Shown: piece after piece, positions 44,922-54,430 of the stretch
Numbering within the stretch: position 1 is the stretch's first letter
Layout: each line of letters starts with the position of its first letter
Assembly: GCF_900177345.1 (NCBI RefSeq)
Contig: NZ_FWZT01000025.1
Coordinates: 1 to 64,000, forward strand
Source: Pseudobacteriovorax antillogorgiicola
GTDB taxonomy: Bacteria; Bdellovibrionota_B; Oligoflexia; Oligoflexales; Oligoflexaceae
Reading direction: 5' to 3'
Length of the DNA stretch: 64,000 nucleotides
The notes under the pieces: model-generated
Told to the model about the DNA's origin: nothing
Database searches by the model: none
Seen by the model: the letters and a program-made list of their open reading frames with translations, nothing else
Position numbers and translations under genes: made by a program

Positions 44922-46757
44922 ATGCTCAAGCACAGTCGCTGGCTCATAGTATCGATATTTGCCTTAGCTTTACCAACCCCATCATCATCGAATGATGGTC
45001 GAGGCATAGACTATAAAGAAGCTGGCAACTACGATGTGGCTCAGAGTCACCTGTCTCCTCTGAGCTTCAAAAGCTTCTACATTGACAGATACTCTTCCAA
45101 ATATTCTAGCCTAGATTCCTCAAGTATCTTAAAGTATTCAGCAACCCTATCGGACACCGATCCTACCCCAAGGAATTACGTACTTGTTATCCCCTTTCCG
45201 TGGAAGTCGACACAGGCCTTTCTCACGCCAAACAAAGGGGAACGCTACGAATTACCTCGGCTGGATTATCGCTACGACTCCTATAGTATCTCTGATCAGG
45301 ACCTACCTGCTCATATTGAGCTATGGCTCGACCCTGGAGGTTATCCCACCCCTCGCATCAACCCTCAGATATACTCTCAAGATGCTTGGATCGTTAGCGC
45401 CAACCAAGACAACTTGATTGAAGGCATAGGCTTTGGGATCATTGCGATCATGATTATCTATAATCTAGGTATGTACCTAAGCTTTCGCCATGGCTACTTT
45501 CTTTATTACTGCACCTACGCGATTAGCCTTTTAGCTGTGTTGATCCATTCCGCAGGGTACGTCTACTTCATCCATCCACTAATCATGCTCGCGAGCGGTG
45601 GCAGCGGCATTTTTCTTTTATTCATGGTGGGAGATCTTCTGTTAGATTCTAACCATCGCAAACTGCGTCGAGCACAATGGCTCCTTATCTTAGTCAGCTG
45701 CCTCGCTATCATAGGTAATGTTTTTCATCTAATAGCTGTATCTAGTTTGGTTCTATCTGTATCTTCCTGTGTAGGATTTGCCATCTTCACATCCCTTTAC
45801 AGATTAAGACAGGGTGAAAAAGTAGCCATACACCTACTTGCTGGATGGCTAGTACTCGCTGTCTCTATTGGCCTTTCCATGATGGTGAACTATGAATCCC
45901 TAGCGGTCCTCGCTTGGTCTCCATTTATTGGTATCGTTTTAGAAACCTGTATTTTCTCATTTGCTATGAGTATCAAAGCCAGACAAACTGAGCTTTCTGC
46001 ACTAGCTGCAAAGAATCACTCCTACCAACAACTGCAAAAAGTTTTTTACCCCCATCAGATCCAGCAGATGGAGCAAGGAAACCAACTTGAATCAACAATG
46101 CCGTGCGGCACTGGCAAGGCTATTGCTCTCTCCTTTGATGCTGTCGCTAGTTCTGAGATCGACCCCAGCTTGGCCTTTCGCTTCTTTAGAGAGCTATTCT
46201 CACAGTTCAATGACAGGATCAGTCAAGGCTATCGTGCAGATCCCTTGCAAGCCAGCGCTCATAGGGTCAAAGAGATGGGTGACGGCTTTCTGTGTACCGT
46301 AAACTTTCCTTTTTTAGCACCTGATCAATCAGCAGGAGGACCCGAGAAAGAAGCCATCTTACTTGCCAAGGATATGATAAAAATATTCCAAAGGTGCCGC
46401 CAGCGGTTTTCCCTCGAAGGCATTAGTTTTTGCACCGCCGGGCTTGCCAAGGGGGACGTGTTGAGTTTTTTTCCAAGCAGTGAACCAGTGGACTACGATC
46501 TTTTTGGAGAGGCACTCATCCTCGCCACACGCTACGAGGAGTTTGCCATGAAGCTTGGCAAATCAAGACATCTTTCGGCTGATATTTTAGCGGTGCAAAG
46601 CGAGGTCTTCGAAGCTTTGCCTTCGCAGTCTATTGACCTGGAAAAGATCGACTTGAATGAGCTGGGATTCCAAGTGAGAAATGATCCTAACGCAAAAACT
46701 TGCTACATCCTCGTCGACCATGGAGAGTCACCCGAAGCAAGCAACGCTGCATCCTAG
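44922..46757 (+). CDS. 7TMR-DISM receptor with class III adenylate/guanylate cyclase-like domain
   Basis: A signal-like N-terminus, a periplasmic domain (to about 170), seven membrane helices (about 173-358) and a class III nucleotidyl cyclase domain (about 405-600) make a typical 7TMR-DISM signalling protein. Metal ligands are D412 (SFDAV) and D460 in KEMGDGF (with K456 as in adenylate cyclases); R543 is present in ATRYE. However, the transition-state asparagine of the GDxVNxAxR motif is Ile (GEALILATR, I539), so activity may be low or lost (numbers count from the GTG at 44904). The ATG at 44922 is preferred over that GTG, since a transcript from 44898 would leave the GTG no leader. It overlaps the next, convergent gene by four bases. 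Confidence 0.82.
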   Translation: MLKHSRWLIVSIFALALPTPSSSNDGRGIDYKEAGNYDVAQSHLSPLSFKSFYIDRYSSKYSSLDSSSILKYSATLSDTDPTPRNYVLVIPFPWKSTQAFLTPNKGERYELPRLDYRYDSYSISDQDLPAHIELWLDPGGYPTPRINPQIYSQDAWIVSANQDNLIEGIGFGIIAIMIIYNLGMYLSFRHGYFLYYCTYAISLLAVLIHSAGYVYFIHPLIMLASGGSGIFLLFMVGDLLLDSNHRKLRRAQWLLILVSCLAIIGNVFHLIAVSSLVLSVSSCVGFAIFTSLYRLRQGEKVAIHLLAGWLVLAVSIGLSMMVNYESLAVLAWSPFIGIVLETCIFSFAMSIKARQTELSALAAKNHSYQQLQKVFYPHQIQQMEQGNQLESTMPCGTGKAIALSFDAVASSEIDPSLAFRFFRELFSQFNDRISQGYRADPLQASAHRVKEMGDGFLCTVNFPFLAPDQSAGGPEKEAILLAKDMIKIFQRCRQRFSLEGISFCTAGLAKGDVLSFFPSSEPVDYDLFGEALILATRYEEFAMKLGKSRHLSADILAVQSEVFEALPSQSIDLEKIDLNELGFQVRNDPNAKTCYILVDHGESPEASNAAS

Positions 46758-47542
46758 CCTTGGTTACCGGCAAGAAGTGGTTTGGCCGGCATAAGCTGTG
46801 GCCGCTTACTGGCTTCTTGAGGCAGCCACCTATGAAAGGCCCCTTCCCGAAACACCAAAAAGTTGGGCTTATCCCAGCAGTCCACACTAAAGACACCACC
46901 CTTTCGCCCGTCGCGACGGGATTCTGCATAAGGCACATGGAAGTGCCCAAACAAACCGTAGTCGTGGGCTGTGGTTTCGAGCCATGAGTAGACCGCACCC
47001 AGTATTGCGTCGTGATTGATCGTTCGATATTCATCTTGAGAGCGCGAGATATGAGCTCCCCGAGTGGCCAACCAGTTCATGAGGGGACCGGGCACTAGAC
47101 GAGCCGCACCAGTAAGCCATTGTGACTTCACAACCTTTCGGAATTTCTTATACCGTTCGTGGGAATATATCATATCGCCATGAGCCATTTTGAACCGTTC
47201 TCCGGTGCTAATTTCAAGCTCAGCTTCTCCAGAAGGGTAAAACTCTACTCCTTCCCAGCCGAAATCCTTAATCCGAAACTCATGATTGCCTTCAAGGTAG
47301 ATCACACGGGTTCCAGAAGCAGCCACGGCCTCCAAAGCCGCTCCAATAGCTTCAAACCGCCTCTGAAAATAGGGATGACTGCCAAGGCAGAAATCAAAAA
47401 TATCCCCAAGGAAAACAAAGTACTCGACATTCCCTTCAGCAACTTGCCTCAGAGCCTTTAGAAGCAGACGACCCTTTTCATCATAGGCAGAATGCAGATG
47501 GATATCGGATGCCACCACTAGAGATGCGTTAAAATCTGTCAA
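46754..47542 (-). CDS. Calcineurin-like phosphoesterase, LpxH-like (UDP-2,3-diacylglucosamine hydrolase family)
   Basis: Metallophosphoesterase motifs follow in order: SDIHL, FLGDIFDF, LEGNHEFRI, MAHGDMIYS and GHFHVP. The arrangement and the size (262 residues) are those of LpxH-type enzymes that cut UDP-2,3-diacylglucosamine in lipid A synthesis. TTG 47542 is chosen because AGGAG lies seven bases upstream; earlier in-frame TTG and GTG codons have none. It is not next to other lpx genes, so LpxH-like is safer than LpxH. Confidence 0.8.
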   Translation of the reverse strand: MTDFNASLVVASDIHLHSAYDEKGRLLLKALRQVAEGNVEYFVFLGDIFDFCLGSHPYFQRRFEAIGAALEAVAASGTRVIYLEGNHEFRIKDFGWEGVEFYPSGEAELEISTGERFKMAHGDMIYSHERYKKFRKVVKSQWLTGAARLVPGPLMNWLATRGAHISRSQDEYRTINHDAILGAVYSWLETTAHDYGLFGHFHVPYAESRRDGRKGGVFSVDCWDKPNFLVFREGAFHRWLPQEASKRPQLMPAKPLLAGNQG

Positions 47543-47771
47543 AAGTTCACTCCTACCATCGTATCCCACCAATTGTACCTACCAGAAAGCCTACATACAG
47601 TAAATTAACTTGCAAAAATCGCTTTTTTAAAGCTACCTTGATTACAAATTCACTCATATTTACCGAAAGCCTATATGCGTCTTACCCTGCAATATTTTCT
47701 TGCATTCCACCCTAGATTTTGTTTTTTTAGTCTAACATTAGGCTTACATATGCCACTTTGGAGGTTTTAGC

Positions 47772-48017
47772 ATGTCCGCAGATATCGAAGGAAAACTTAA
47801 GCAAATCGTCGTGAACCAACTTGGTGTTGAAGAAGCAGCAGTTGTTGGTAAAGCAAAATTCATTGAAGATCTAGGTGCTGATTCCCTAGATATCGTTGAA
47901 CTTGTGATGGCTATGGAAGAAGCATTTGGCATCGACATCCCAGATGAAGAAGCTGAAGGCATCCGTACCGTTGAAGATGCAGTGTCTTACGTGAAAAAAA
48001 CGCAAGACCTAGCTTAG
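47772..48017 (+). CDS. acpP: Acyl carrier protein
   Basis: ACP carries growing acyl chains in fatty-acid, lipid A and cofactor synthesis. The 81-residue acidic four-helix protein has the phosphopantetheine site [28 protein letters not shown] with Ser at the DSLD motif. GGAGG precedes the ATG by eight bases, giving a strong ribosome site. It stands alone and is not flanked by fabD/fabG/fabF as usual. Confidence 0.97.
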   Translation: MSADIEGKLKQIVVNQLGVEEAAVVGKAKFIEDLGADSLDIVELVMAMEEAFGIDIPDEEAEGIRTVEDAVSYVKKTQDLA

Positions 48018-48169
48018 GACTCCTCCGGAAATGCTGAAGTGCTGCGGAAGCGGGAGCCCACTTCTACTTTCTTATCACCCAAGTCGTTTCCGGTTGAGCC
48101 TGGGGCAATGAGTCCCCCCTCTCTTGCCTGAGTCGATTGTCTATCTAGGGTGGATAAGGCGCAACACAT

Positions 48170-48622
48170 ATGGGTATGAAAATCGGAATCGCCTCGGACC
48201 ACGGAGGGCGAGAACTGAAACATCTCGTGGTCGAGTTTCTAGACTCACAAAATATCGAAGTTCAAGATTATGGCGTAGCAAGAGATGACGCCACCTCAGT
48301 TGACTACCCAGATTATGCAGAAAAACTAGCCAAAGATGTAGCCGCCGGCAAATGCGAGCGAGGCATCCTAATTTGCGGCACAGGTATTGGCATGTCAATA
48401 GCAGCAAATAAGGTCGCCGGTATTCGTGCAACTCTCGTTTGGGATGATTTTACGGCCAAAATGTCACGCCTCCACAATAATTCTAATGTTCTTTGCCTTG
48501 GGGAAAGAGTATTAAATCATCATAGAGCCCTTGATCTGGTTCAAATCTGGCTTGAAGCCTCGTTTGAAGGCAGCCGCCACCAGCGTCGGCTCGATAAAAT
48601 CTCGGCACTAGAAACTCAATAA
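48170..48622 (+). CDS. rpiB: Ribose-5-phosphate isomerase B
   Basis: RpiB interconverts ribose 5-phosphate and ribulose 5-phosphate. SDHGG (9-13), the active-site [13 protein letters not shown] (C69, T71) and [15 protein letters not shown] are the RpiB signatures. The usual Cys of the ...CxDxxSA stretch is here [10 protein letters not shown]. 150 residues. The gene begins the rpiB-glyA-nrdR-rib-nusB run, in which such order is common. Confidence 0.96.
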   Translation: MGMKIGIASDHGGRELKHLVVEFLDSQNIEVQDYGVARDDATSVDYPDYAEKLAKDVAAGKCERGILICGTGIGMSIAANKVAGIRATLVWDDFTAKMSRLHNNSNVLCLGERVLNHHRALDLVQIWLEASFEGSRHQRRLDKISALETQ

Positions 48623-48638
48623 AACAAGGGACATCGTC

Positions 48639-49901
48639 ATGAGCAAACCCTGGCAACAACTATCGGATTACGATCCTTTGGTTTTCGACCTCATCGAGCA
48701 AGAGTTAGAGCGACAGGAAACTGGTTTGGAGCTGATCGCGTCTGAGAACTTTGCGTCCCCTCGCGTGGTTGCGGCTGCGGGCAGCATCCTCACCAATAAA
48801 TACGCCGAAGGCCTTCCTGGTAAGCGCTATTATGGCGGTTGTTCCAAAGTCGATGGCATCGAGCAGATTGCCATCGATCGTGCCAAGGAAATATTCGGAG
48901 CCAAGTTTGCAAACGTACAGCCTCACTCCGGTGCTCAGGCGAATGCTGCGGTTTATCTAGCCCTTCTCAGCCCTGGCGATCGAGTATTAGGCATGGACCT
49001 ATCCCATGGGGGACACCTCACTCATGGCTCCAAGGTAAACTTCTCGGGAATCAATTATGAATCCCACTTCTATGGTGTAAGCCCCGAGTCGGAACTCCTT
49101 GACTACGACGAAGTGGAGCGAATTGCCACGGAAGTCAAACCCAAAATGATTATCGCTGGAGCAAGTGCTTACCCGAGAGAGATCGATTTCGCCCGCTTTA
49201 GGCAGATCGCCGACAAAGTTGGTGCCTATCTCTTTGTGGACATGGCTCATATTGCAGGGCTTGTCGCTGCCGGTGAACACCAAAACCCAGTGCCATTCGC
49301 CCATGTCGTTTCAACAACGACTCACAAGACCCTCCGTGGACCAAGGGGCGGCCTTCTCCTATGGAATGATGAGTCCTTAAAGATTAATAAGGCGGTTTTT
49401 CCTGGAACTCAAGGCGGACCTCTTGAGCATGTGATTGCAGCCAAGGCTGTAGCCTTCAAAGAAGCCCTTGAGCCAAGCTTCAAAGATTATCAGCAAAGTG
49501 TCAAAGCCAATGCAAAAGCGCTGGCCGAAGGACTGATGGAAACCGGCCTTCGTATAGTTTCCAACGGCACCGAGAATCACCTCGTCTTGCTCGACCTTTC
49601 CAGCACAGAAGTCAGCGGAAAAGACTTGGAAGAAGCACTTGGCAAAAGCCATATCACAGTAAATAAGAACACAGTGCCTCGCGAGACTCGCAGTCCCTTC
49701 GTTACCAGCGGTATCCGCTTGGGAACAGCAGCACTCACCACGCGTGGCATGGGACCTGAAGAGATGAAGCAGATTGCTGTTTGGATTCGACGGGCCTTCG
49801 ATCACGTAGGTCAGGATGACGAACTGGCAAAAATTCACAAAGAGGTTGAGGCACTGACGGCTCGATTCCCACTTTATCCGGGTTGGAGCCAAGTCAAGTG
49901 A
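48639..49901 (+). CDS. glyA: Serine hydroxymethyltransferase
   Basis: GlyA converts serine and THF to glycine and methylene-THF using PLP. 420 residues; the PLP lysine is K230 in [13 protein letters not shown], and [26 protein letters not shown] and [10 protein letters not shown] are present. AAGGGAC precedes the ATG. The last codon overlaps the GTG of nrdR. Confidence 0.98.
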   Translation: MSKPWQQLSDYDPLVFDLIEQELERQETGLELIASENFASPRVVAAAGSILTNKYAEGLPGKRYYGGCSKVDGIEQIAIDRAKEIFGAKFANVQPHSGAQANAAVYLALLSPGDRVLGMDLSHGGHLTHGSKVNFSGINYESHFYGVSPESELLDYDEVERIATEVKPKMIIAGASAYPREIDFARFRQIADKVGAYLFVDMAHIAGLVAAGEHQNPVPFAHVVSTTTHKTLRGPRGGLLLWNDESLKINKAVFPGTQGGPLEHVIAAKAVAFKEALEPSFKDYQQSVKANAKALAEGLMETGLRIVSNGTENHLVLLDLSSTEVSGKDLEEALGKSHITVNKNTVPRETRSPFVTSGIRLGTAALTTRGMGPEEMKQIAVWIRRAFDHVGQDDELAKIHKEVEALTARFPLYPGWSQVK

Positions 49902-50362
49902 AATGCCCGAAGTGTGACCAACGCGATACCAAGGTCCTAGAAAGCCGCATCAGCAACGAAGGGCGCAGTGTGCGCCGTCGGCGCGTTTGCACCAAGTGTC
50001 ACCATCGCTTTACCACTTATGAGAAGCAAGAAGAGCTAACTCTTCAGGTGAAAAAGCGAGATGGCACCTTCGATGTTTTCAATCGCGAAAAAATCATCAG
50101 CGCCCTTTCTATGGCTTGTCGAAAGCGCAACATTTCCATCGATCAGATCGAGTCGATGGTTGCAGGTATCGAGGCCCACCTTCGCGGTAACGGCGAGCGA
50201 ACGGTCACGAGCCAAAAAATTGGTGACTTGGTGATGAAAAAACTTCGCCAAACCGATCATGTGGCATATGTTCGCTTCGCCTCCATCTATAAAGACTTCA
50301 AAGATCCTGAGGAATTTTTGCGCGAGCTTAAAGATCTCAAGGACGTTAGGGAACTCACATAA
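49898..50362 (+). CDS. nrdR: Transcriptional repressor NrdR
   Basis: NrdR senses ATP/dATP and represses ribonucleotide reductase genes. The 154-residue protein has a zinc ribbon (MKCPKCDQ...CTKCHHRF, cysteines in two CxxC pairs) followed by an ATP cone ([22 protein letters not shown] to about residue 140). GTG 49898 overlaps the glyA stop as GTGA, with GGAG ten bases upstream; a TTG at 49883 would lie before the normal MKCP start. Its likely target, nrdAB at 5361, carries a matching box pair. Confidence 0.97.
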   Translation: MKCPKCDQRDTKVLESRISNEGRSVRRRRVCTKCHHRFTTYEKQEELTLQVKKRDGTFDVFNREKIISALSMACRKRNISIDQIESMVAGIEAHLRGNGERTVTSQKIGDLVMKKLRQTDHVAYVRFASIYKDFKDPEEFLRELKDLKDVRELT

Positions 50363-50973
50363 TGTTTACTGGACTAGTCGAGACTACGGGTCGTATCAAA
50401 TCTATTCACGATCACGAGGGAATTTCTCGCTTTGTGGTCGAAGGGCTGAATCCCAAGCAGTTCGATGCCAAGTTCGGAGATAGCATCGCAGTCAATGGCT
50501 GCTGCCTCACGGTAACAGAGATCTTCGATGACGGTTATTCATTCGATGTTTCCCGAGAGACTTTAAGTGTGACCAACCTGGGCGCTTTGGCCCCTCGTAA
50601 ACGGGTGAACCTCGAACGAGCCATGCAGATTGGCGACCGTTTGGGAGGACATTTGGTTTCTGGGCATGTAGACGGCAAAGCCACCATAGAATCCATTGAC
50701 AAACAAAGCGATGGCTGGGAAGTAGTCATTAGCTTGAACCACTCCTTGAGCCGTTACGTGATTCCAAAAGGATCAATTTGTCTCGATGGAGTTAGCTTAA
50801 CAGTCAATGAACTGAAAGATGAATCGGCTCACAGCCTGATCCACCTGATGCTTATCCCTGCCACCATCGAAGAAACCACCTTCGCGGAGCTTCCTGTCGG
50901 CTGGCAGCTGAATGTTGAGGTGGATATGATCTCCAAGTTCATGGAAAGATTAAGTAAGTTCCAGCCAAACTAA
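50362..50973 (+). CDS. ribE: Riboflavin synthase, alpha subunit
   Basis: Dismutates two molecules of 6,7-dimethyl-8-ribityllumazine to riboflavin. 203 residues in two repeated lumazine-binding halves: [15 protein letters not shown] at the start, GCCLTVTEI, and the second half HLVSGHVDGKATIESI and SICLDGVSLTVNELK. Start overlaps the nrdR stop (TAATG). ribD, normally adjacent, is not in the window. Confidence 0.96.
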   Translation: MFTGLVETTGRIKSIHDHEGISRFVVEGLNPKQFDAKFGDSIAVNGCCLTVTEIFDDGYSFDVSRETLSVTNLGALAPRKRVNLERAMQIGDRLGGHLVSGHVDGKATIESIDKQSDGWEVVISLNHSLSRYVIPKGSICLDGVSLTVNELKDESAHSLIHLMLIPATIEETTFAELPVGWQLNVEVDMISKFMERLSKFQPN

Positions 50974-51045
50974 GATGTAAACGCTTTTGTAGCATTTAAG
51001 TTTCCCGCTGTAGTCCGATGAATAGCTTGCTAGTTTGGCCTAGAT

Positions 51046-51115
51046 ATATTAGGTTGCTATCTTCTTGGCGTCGTGAGGAGTTCTTTGACATTGCTGCAGG
51101 GCAACCACCTAATAT
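51046..51115 (+). promoter_or_regulatory. Long-range leader hairpin before ribBX
   Basis: ATATTAGGTTGC (51046-51057) and GCAACCACCTAATAT (51101-51115) can pair as a 12-bp helix with one 3-base bulge, closing a 43-base loop. It ends just before the Shine-Dalgarno GGGG and the ATG of ribBX at 51128. It does not fit the RFN riboswitch consensus. A new leader element or a processing site are both possible. Confidence 0.35.
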
Positions 51116-51127
51116 TATGGGGTTTCT

Positions 51128-52285
51128 ATGAATACAGGGGCGGAACAGGATCGAATGTTAAACCGAGTTGGTGAGGCTATCGAAGCCATTCGCAATGGTC
51201 GAATGGTGATCATGGTCGACGATGAAGACCGCGAAAATGAGGGAGACCTCGTCCTAGCAGCAGAATGCGTGACTCCAGAACAAATTAATTTTCTCGCTAA
51301 GTACGCACGAGGCCTTATCTGCCTAACGCTCGAACCTGAGCTAGTTGATGCCCTTAAGCTCCCCATGATGGAAGACAGCACCAAGCGCCTACCCACGCAA
51401 GGCACGGCATTTACTGTGAGCATCGAAGCTCGTGATGGAGTGACCACTGGTATTTCGGCCGCAGATCGCGCCCACACCATCCAAGTCGCCATTGCAAACG
51501 GCGCAAAACCTGAAGACATTGTTGTACCAGGACATATTTTCCCTCTCAAGGCCAGACCAGGAGGCGTTCTTGAGCGTGCCGGGCATACTGAAGGCTCGGT
51601 AGACATCGCAAAGATGGCAGGCTATAAAGGTGCCGGCGTGATCTGCGAGATCATGAATGACGATGGCACAATGGCTCGAATGTCCGACCTCGAAACCTTC
51701 GCCAAAGAGCACAATATTCCGATCATCGCGATCGCAGATCTCATTCAGTACCGACTTCTTAAAGAAACTATGGTTGAAGAGGTCGAACGCCAAGAAATTC
51801 TAACGGACGCTGGTCCCTTTACAGGGGTTTTGTTTCGCAATCTCGTCGATCGCTCGGAGCACCTAGCCATACTCAAAGGCGACGGCTTCGAAAATCACGT
51901 GGTTGATGTTCGGGTTCATGGCCAAAAGAACTTATGTGACGCTATTGGATCGCGAGACGCGGGTTCCGGCAAACGACTGGCTTATGGTTTGGATATGCTC
52001 AAGCAAGTGGATCGTGGCATTCTTATTTATCTGACTCGATCCGAGCAGTCATTGGTCCCTGAATTCGAAGAACTGATTTCTGACTTCCAAAAGAAACCAA
52101 AAGAGTCAAAAGCAAATAAAAAAGCTCCGGGAGTTGATGTTCGCCTTCATGGGACCGGAGCGCAAATTCTTAGGTCTCTGGGGGTTTCTAAGATGCGCAT
52201 CCACACCACATCCCCGATGGCCTTGAAAGGGCTTTCAGGGTTTGGTCTTGAGATTGTTGAAACCAACGTTTTTTCTTATAAATAG
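51128..52285 (+). CDS. ribB: 3,4-Dihydroxy-2-butanone-4-phosphate synthase fused to degenerate GTP cyclohydrolase II domain (RibBX type)
   Basis: The N-terminal 205 residues are a full RibB enzyme, with DDEDRENEGD (31-40), ARGLICLTL and the GHTEGSVDIA block. The C-terminal 180 residues have the RibA fold length but lack its catalytic features. The zinc motif (HSECLTGD...RCDC) is replaced by VRVHGQKNLCDAIGSRDAGSGKRL, and the RQEGRGIGL loop reads ILIYLTRSEQSLV. It should make DHBP from ribulose 5-phosphate but not open GTP. This corresponds to the RibBX hybrids described in some gammaproteobacteria. A separate ribA must exist elsewhere. Confidence 0.93.
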   Translation: MNTGAEQDRMLNRVGEAIEAIRNGRMVIMVDDEDRENEGDLVLAAECVTPEQINFLAKYARGLICLTLEPELVDALKLPMMEDSTKRLPTQGTAFTVSIEARDGVTTGISAADRAHTIQVAIANGAKPEDIVVPGHIFPLKARPGGVLERAGHTEGSVDIAKMAGYKGAGVICEIMNDDGTMARMSDLETFAKEHNIPIIAIADLIQYRLLKETMVEEVERQEILTDAGPFTGVLFRNLVDRSEHLAILKGDGFENHVVDVRVHGQKNLCDAIGSRDAGSGKRLAYGLDMLKQVDRGILIYLTRSEQSLVPEFEELISDFQKKPKESKANKKAPGVDVRLHGTGAQILRSLGVSKMRIHTTSPMALKGLSGFGLEIVETNVFSYK

Positions 52286-52294
52286 AGGGTTTTC

Positions 52295-52744
52295 ATGGCT
52301 GAAAAAGTTCTCATCGTTGCAGCTCGTTTTAATGAATTGGTAACCCGCTCATTAGTGGATGGCGCCGTACAAACTCTTAAAGACGGCGGTCTCCAAGATA
52401 ACCAAATATTCACAACCTGGGTGCCAGGGGCCTTCGAGATTCCGGTAGTCGCTGCCAAGGCTGCTCGCAGCAAAGGCTTTGATGCGGTCATCTGCCTTGG
52501 AGCTGTGATTCGCGGTAACACAGCTCACTTCGACTATGTAGCTGGACCAGCAGCATCTGGAATTATGAATGTCAGCGTTGAAACTGAGGTGCCAGTGATC
52601 TTCGGTGTTTTAACCACAGATACTGTGGAGCAAGCCCTTAATCGCGCCGGCCTAAAACTGGGTAATAAAGGGTCTGAAGCAGCACAAACAGCTCTTCAAA
52701 TGATTCAGACCCTCAAGACAGTTGAAGAGTGGAGTAAGAATTGA
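52295..52744 (+). CDS. ribH: 6,7-Dimethyl-8-ribityllumazine synthase
   Basis: Condenses DHBP with the pyrimidine intermediate in riboflavin synthesis. 149 residues with [38 protein letters not shown] (catalytic His) and [20 protein letters not shown]. It starts nine bases after ribBX and overlaps nusB by four bases. Confidence 0.97.
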   Translation: MAEKVLIVAARFNELVTRSLVDGAVQTLKDGGLQDNQIFTTWVPGAFEIPVVAAKAARSKGFDAVICLGAVIRGNTAHFDYVAGPAASGIMNVSVETEVPVIFGVLTTDTVEQALNRAGLKLGNKGSEAAQTALQMIQTLKTVEEWSKN

Positions 52745-53157
52745 CAGATAAGCAGATTCACCCTAATTCCTTAGCCCGTGATTGGGCTGTGCAATTTCTA
52801 TATCAGTGCGAAACAGAAAAGCTGTTCCACTTTTCCGATGGGCACTTTCAAACCTTCATCGACAACTTCAAGCTCGATGGTCAGATCGTGCCATTGATTC
52901 GCAACTTCGTCGAAGGTGTTTTTAATAATCTTGTCTACCTCAATGAGACCATCGAAAAGCATTCGACGAATTGGACGATGGCGAGGATGCCGACAACAGA
53001 TCGTTGTGTCCTAAGAGTTGCTGCCTACGAACTGACAAAGACCAAAGCTCCGCGGAAAGTAGCCATCAACGAGGCTATTGAACTTGCCAAAAAATACGGA
53101 ACTCGTGACTCTGGTAAGTTCGTTAACGCCATTCTAGATAAGATCGAGCCAGCATAA
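52741..53157 (+). CDS. nusB: Transcription antitermination factor NusB
   Basis: NusB with NusE binds boxA in rRNA leaders and prevents termination. 138 residues; the N-terminal [19 protein letters not shown], the [40 protein letters not shown] core and the [31 protein letters not shown]-terminal block are clear. The start is TTG 52741 overlapping the ribH stop (TTGA), a coupled weak start typical of the ribH-nusB pair. Confidence 0.96.
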   Translation: MTDKQIHPNSLARDWAVQFLYQCETEKLFHFSDGHFQTFIDNFKLDGQIVPLIRNFVEGVFNNLVYLNETIEKHSTNWTMARMPTTDRCVLRVAAYELTKTKAPRKVAINEAIELAKKYGTRDSGKFVNAILDKIEPA

Positions 53158-53159
53158 TC

Positions 53160-53184
53160 AAGCAACCTTTGCAAAGGTTGCTTT
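53160..53184. terminator. Bidirectional terminator between nusB and thrC
   Basis: AAGCAACCTTTGCAAAGGTTGCTT is a perfect 24-base palindrome between convergent genes, followed by TTC on the plus side and preceded by a short T-poor run on the other. Confidence 0.78.
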
Positions 53185-53191
53185 CAATTCC

Positions 53192-54430
53192 TCAGTTTAA
53201 AATCTTCTTGGAGATTTCTTCAAGATTTGCCCTTATAGGCTCCAACTCTCGGCCGCTATGTTGTAACACAGCATCGGTGTCCTTGAGCATATGCCCTGTG
53301 AGGATACCAACGACAGATTCATGGGCCTTGATGATTCCCTGATCTCTCAGTTTTTTGGCGCCTGCTAAAGAGCACGCACTGGCGGGCTCACAACCAATAC
53401 CTTGGCGATCGATCACTAGCTTTGCTGCTATGATCTCCTGGTCAGTCACTTGTTCTACAACCCCATTGAGATCTTTGATCACACGTTTCGCCTTGTGGAA
53501 ATTCACAGGGTTGCCAATTCGAATGGCCGTCGCCACAGTTTCCGGTTCCATAGCATCAAGACTCCGCAAACCTTGCTGATAGGACTTATAGAACGGGTTC
53601 GCTCCCTCAGCCTGAATACTCGCAATCCGTGGCAGTTTACTGATCCAACCAGCATCATAGGCCTCCCGAAGCGCCTTACCGAATGCACTTGTATTACCCA
53701 AGTTGCCACCCGGTACCACAATCCAATCTGGAGCTTGCCAGGAAAGATTCTGTAGAATCTCCCATATAATTGATTTCTGCCCTTCTAAGCGAAACGGATT
53801 GAGAGAATTTACGAGATAGACATCCCCACGCTCAGCTAAGTCCTTTACCATTGCCATGGCAACATCAAAGCTGCCGGTAATGGCGAGACACTGTGCTCCG
53901 TATCCCAAAGCTTGGGCCAGCTTGCCCATCGCAACTTTACCGTCAGGGAGAAAAACAACGGATTTCAATCCTGCTTGAGCTGCATAAGCTGCTAAAGCTG
54001 CGCTGGTGTTACCAGTGGAGGCGCAAGCGACGACATTCGCTCCAAGCCTCTTCGCCTGAGTTACAGCGAGCGTCATGCCGCGATCTTTGAACGAACCCGT
54101 GGGATTTTCACCCTCATGCTTAAAAGCAATGTCATCGATTCCAGACCAATGCGCAAGAGCTTTCCGGCGATAGAGCCTGGTATTGCCCTCTGGGTGAGTA
54201 ACAATCTCACTTTCAGGAATCGATAAGATCCCCTCGCGAAAACGCCAAACCCCACTGACATCCACATCTTTCTGGCTTAAACATCGTTGATCAAAGAGGC
54301 TTGTTTGAAGCTCTTTTAGCTTCTCCAAAGGGCGCTCCACGGCGAGCAATCCACCGCAATCGCAACTATAGCGAATTCTGTCGATAGAGTATTCTTGTTG
54401 ACACTCGATACATCTTAGTACTTCATTCAT
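53192..54430 (-). CDS. thrC: Threonine synthase
   Basis: Turns O-phosphohomoserine into threonine with PLP. 412 residues; PLP lysine K115 in NPTGSFKDRGM, ASTGNTSAALAAYA phosphate loop and a VVPGGNLGNTSAFG segment. An N-terminal zinc ribbon (C7, C10, C23, C25) precedes the fold, a feature of the Bacillus/archaeal-like ThrC class, not of the long E. coli type. It overlaps thrB by four bases and is the last gene of thrABC. Confidence 0.96.
   Translation of the reverse strand: MNEVLRCIECQQEYSIDRIRYSCDCGGLLAVERPLEKLKELQTSLFDQRCLSQKDVDVSGVWRFREGILSIPESEIVTHPEGNTRLYRRKALAHWSGIDDIAFKHEGENPTGSFKDRGMTLAVTQAKRLGANVVACASTGNTSAALAAYAAQAGLKSVVFLPDGKVAMGKLAQALGYGAQCLAITGSFDVAMAMVKDLAERGDVYLVNSLNPFRLEGQKSIIWEILQNLSWQAPDWIVVPGGNLGNTSAFGKALREAYDAGWISKLPRIASIQAEGANPFYKSYQQGLRSLDAMEPETVATAIRIGNPVNFHKAKRVIKDLNGVVEQVTDQEIIAAKLVIDRQGIGCEPASACSLAGAKKLRDQGIIKAHESVVGILTGHMLKDTDAVLQHSGRELEPIRANLEEISKKILN

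Noticed and set aside
49377-49892. 171-codon minus-strand frame inside glyA
   Set aside because: Antisense to the conserved 3' half of glyA, no start signal.
50974-51127. FMN (RFN) riboswitch upstream of ribBX
   Set aside because: The conserved RFN core is not present; only a simple long-range helix is seen.
51115-51606. 163-codon minus-strand frame inside ribBX
   Set aside because: Antisense to a conserved RibB domain; its Arg/Ser-rich product is typical of a shadow frame.
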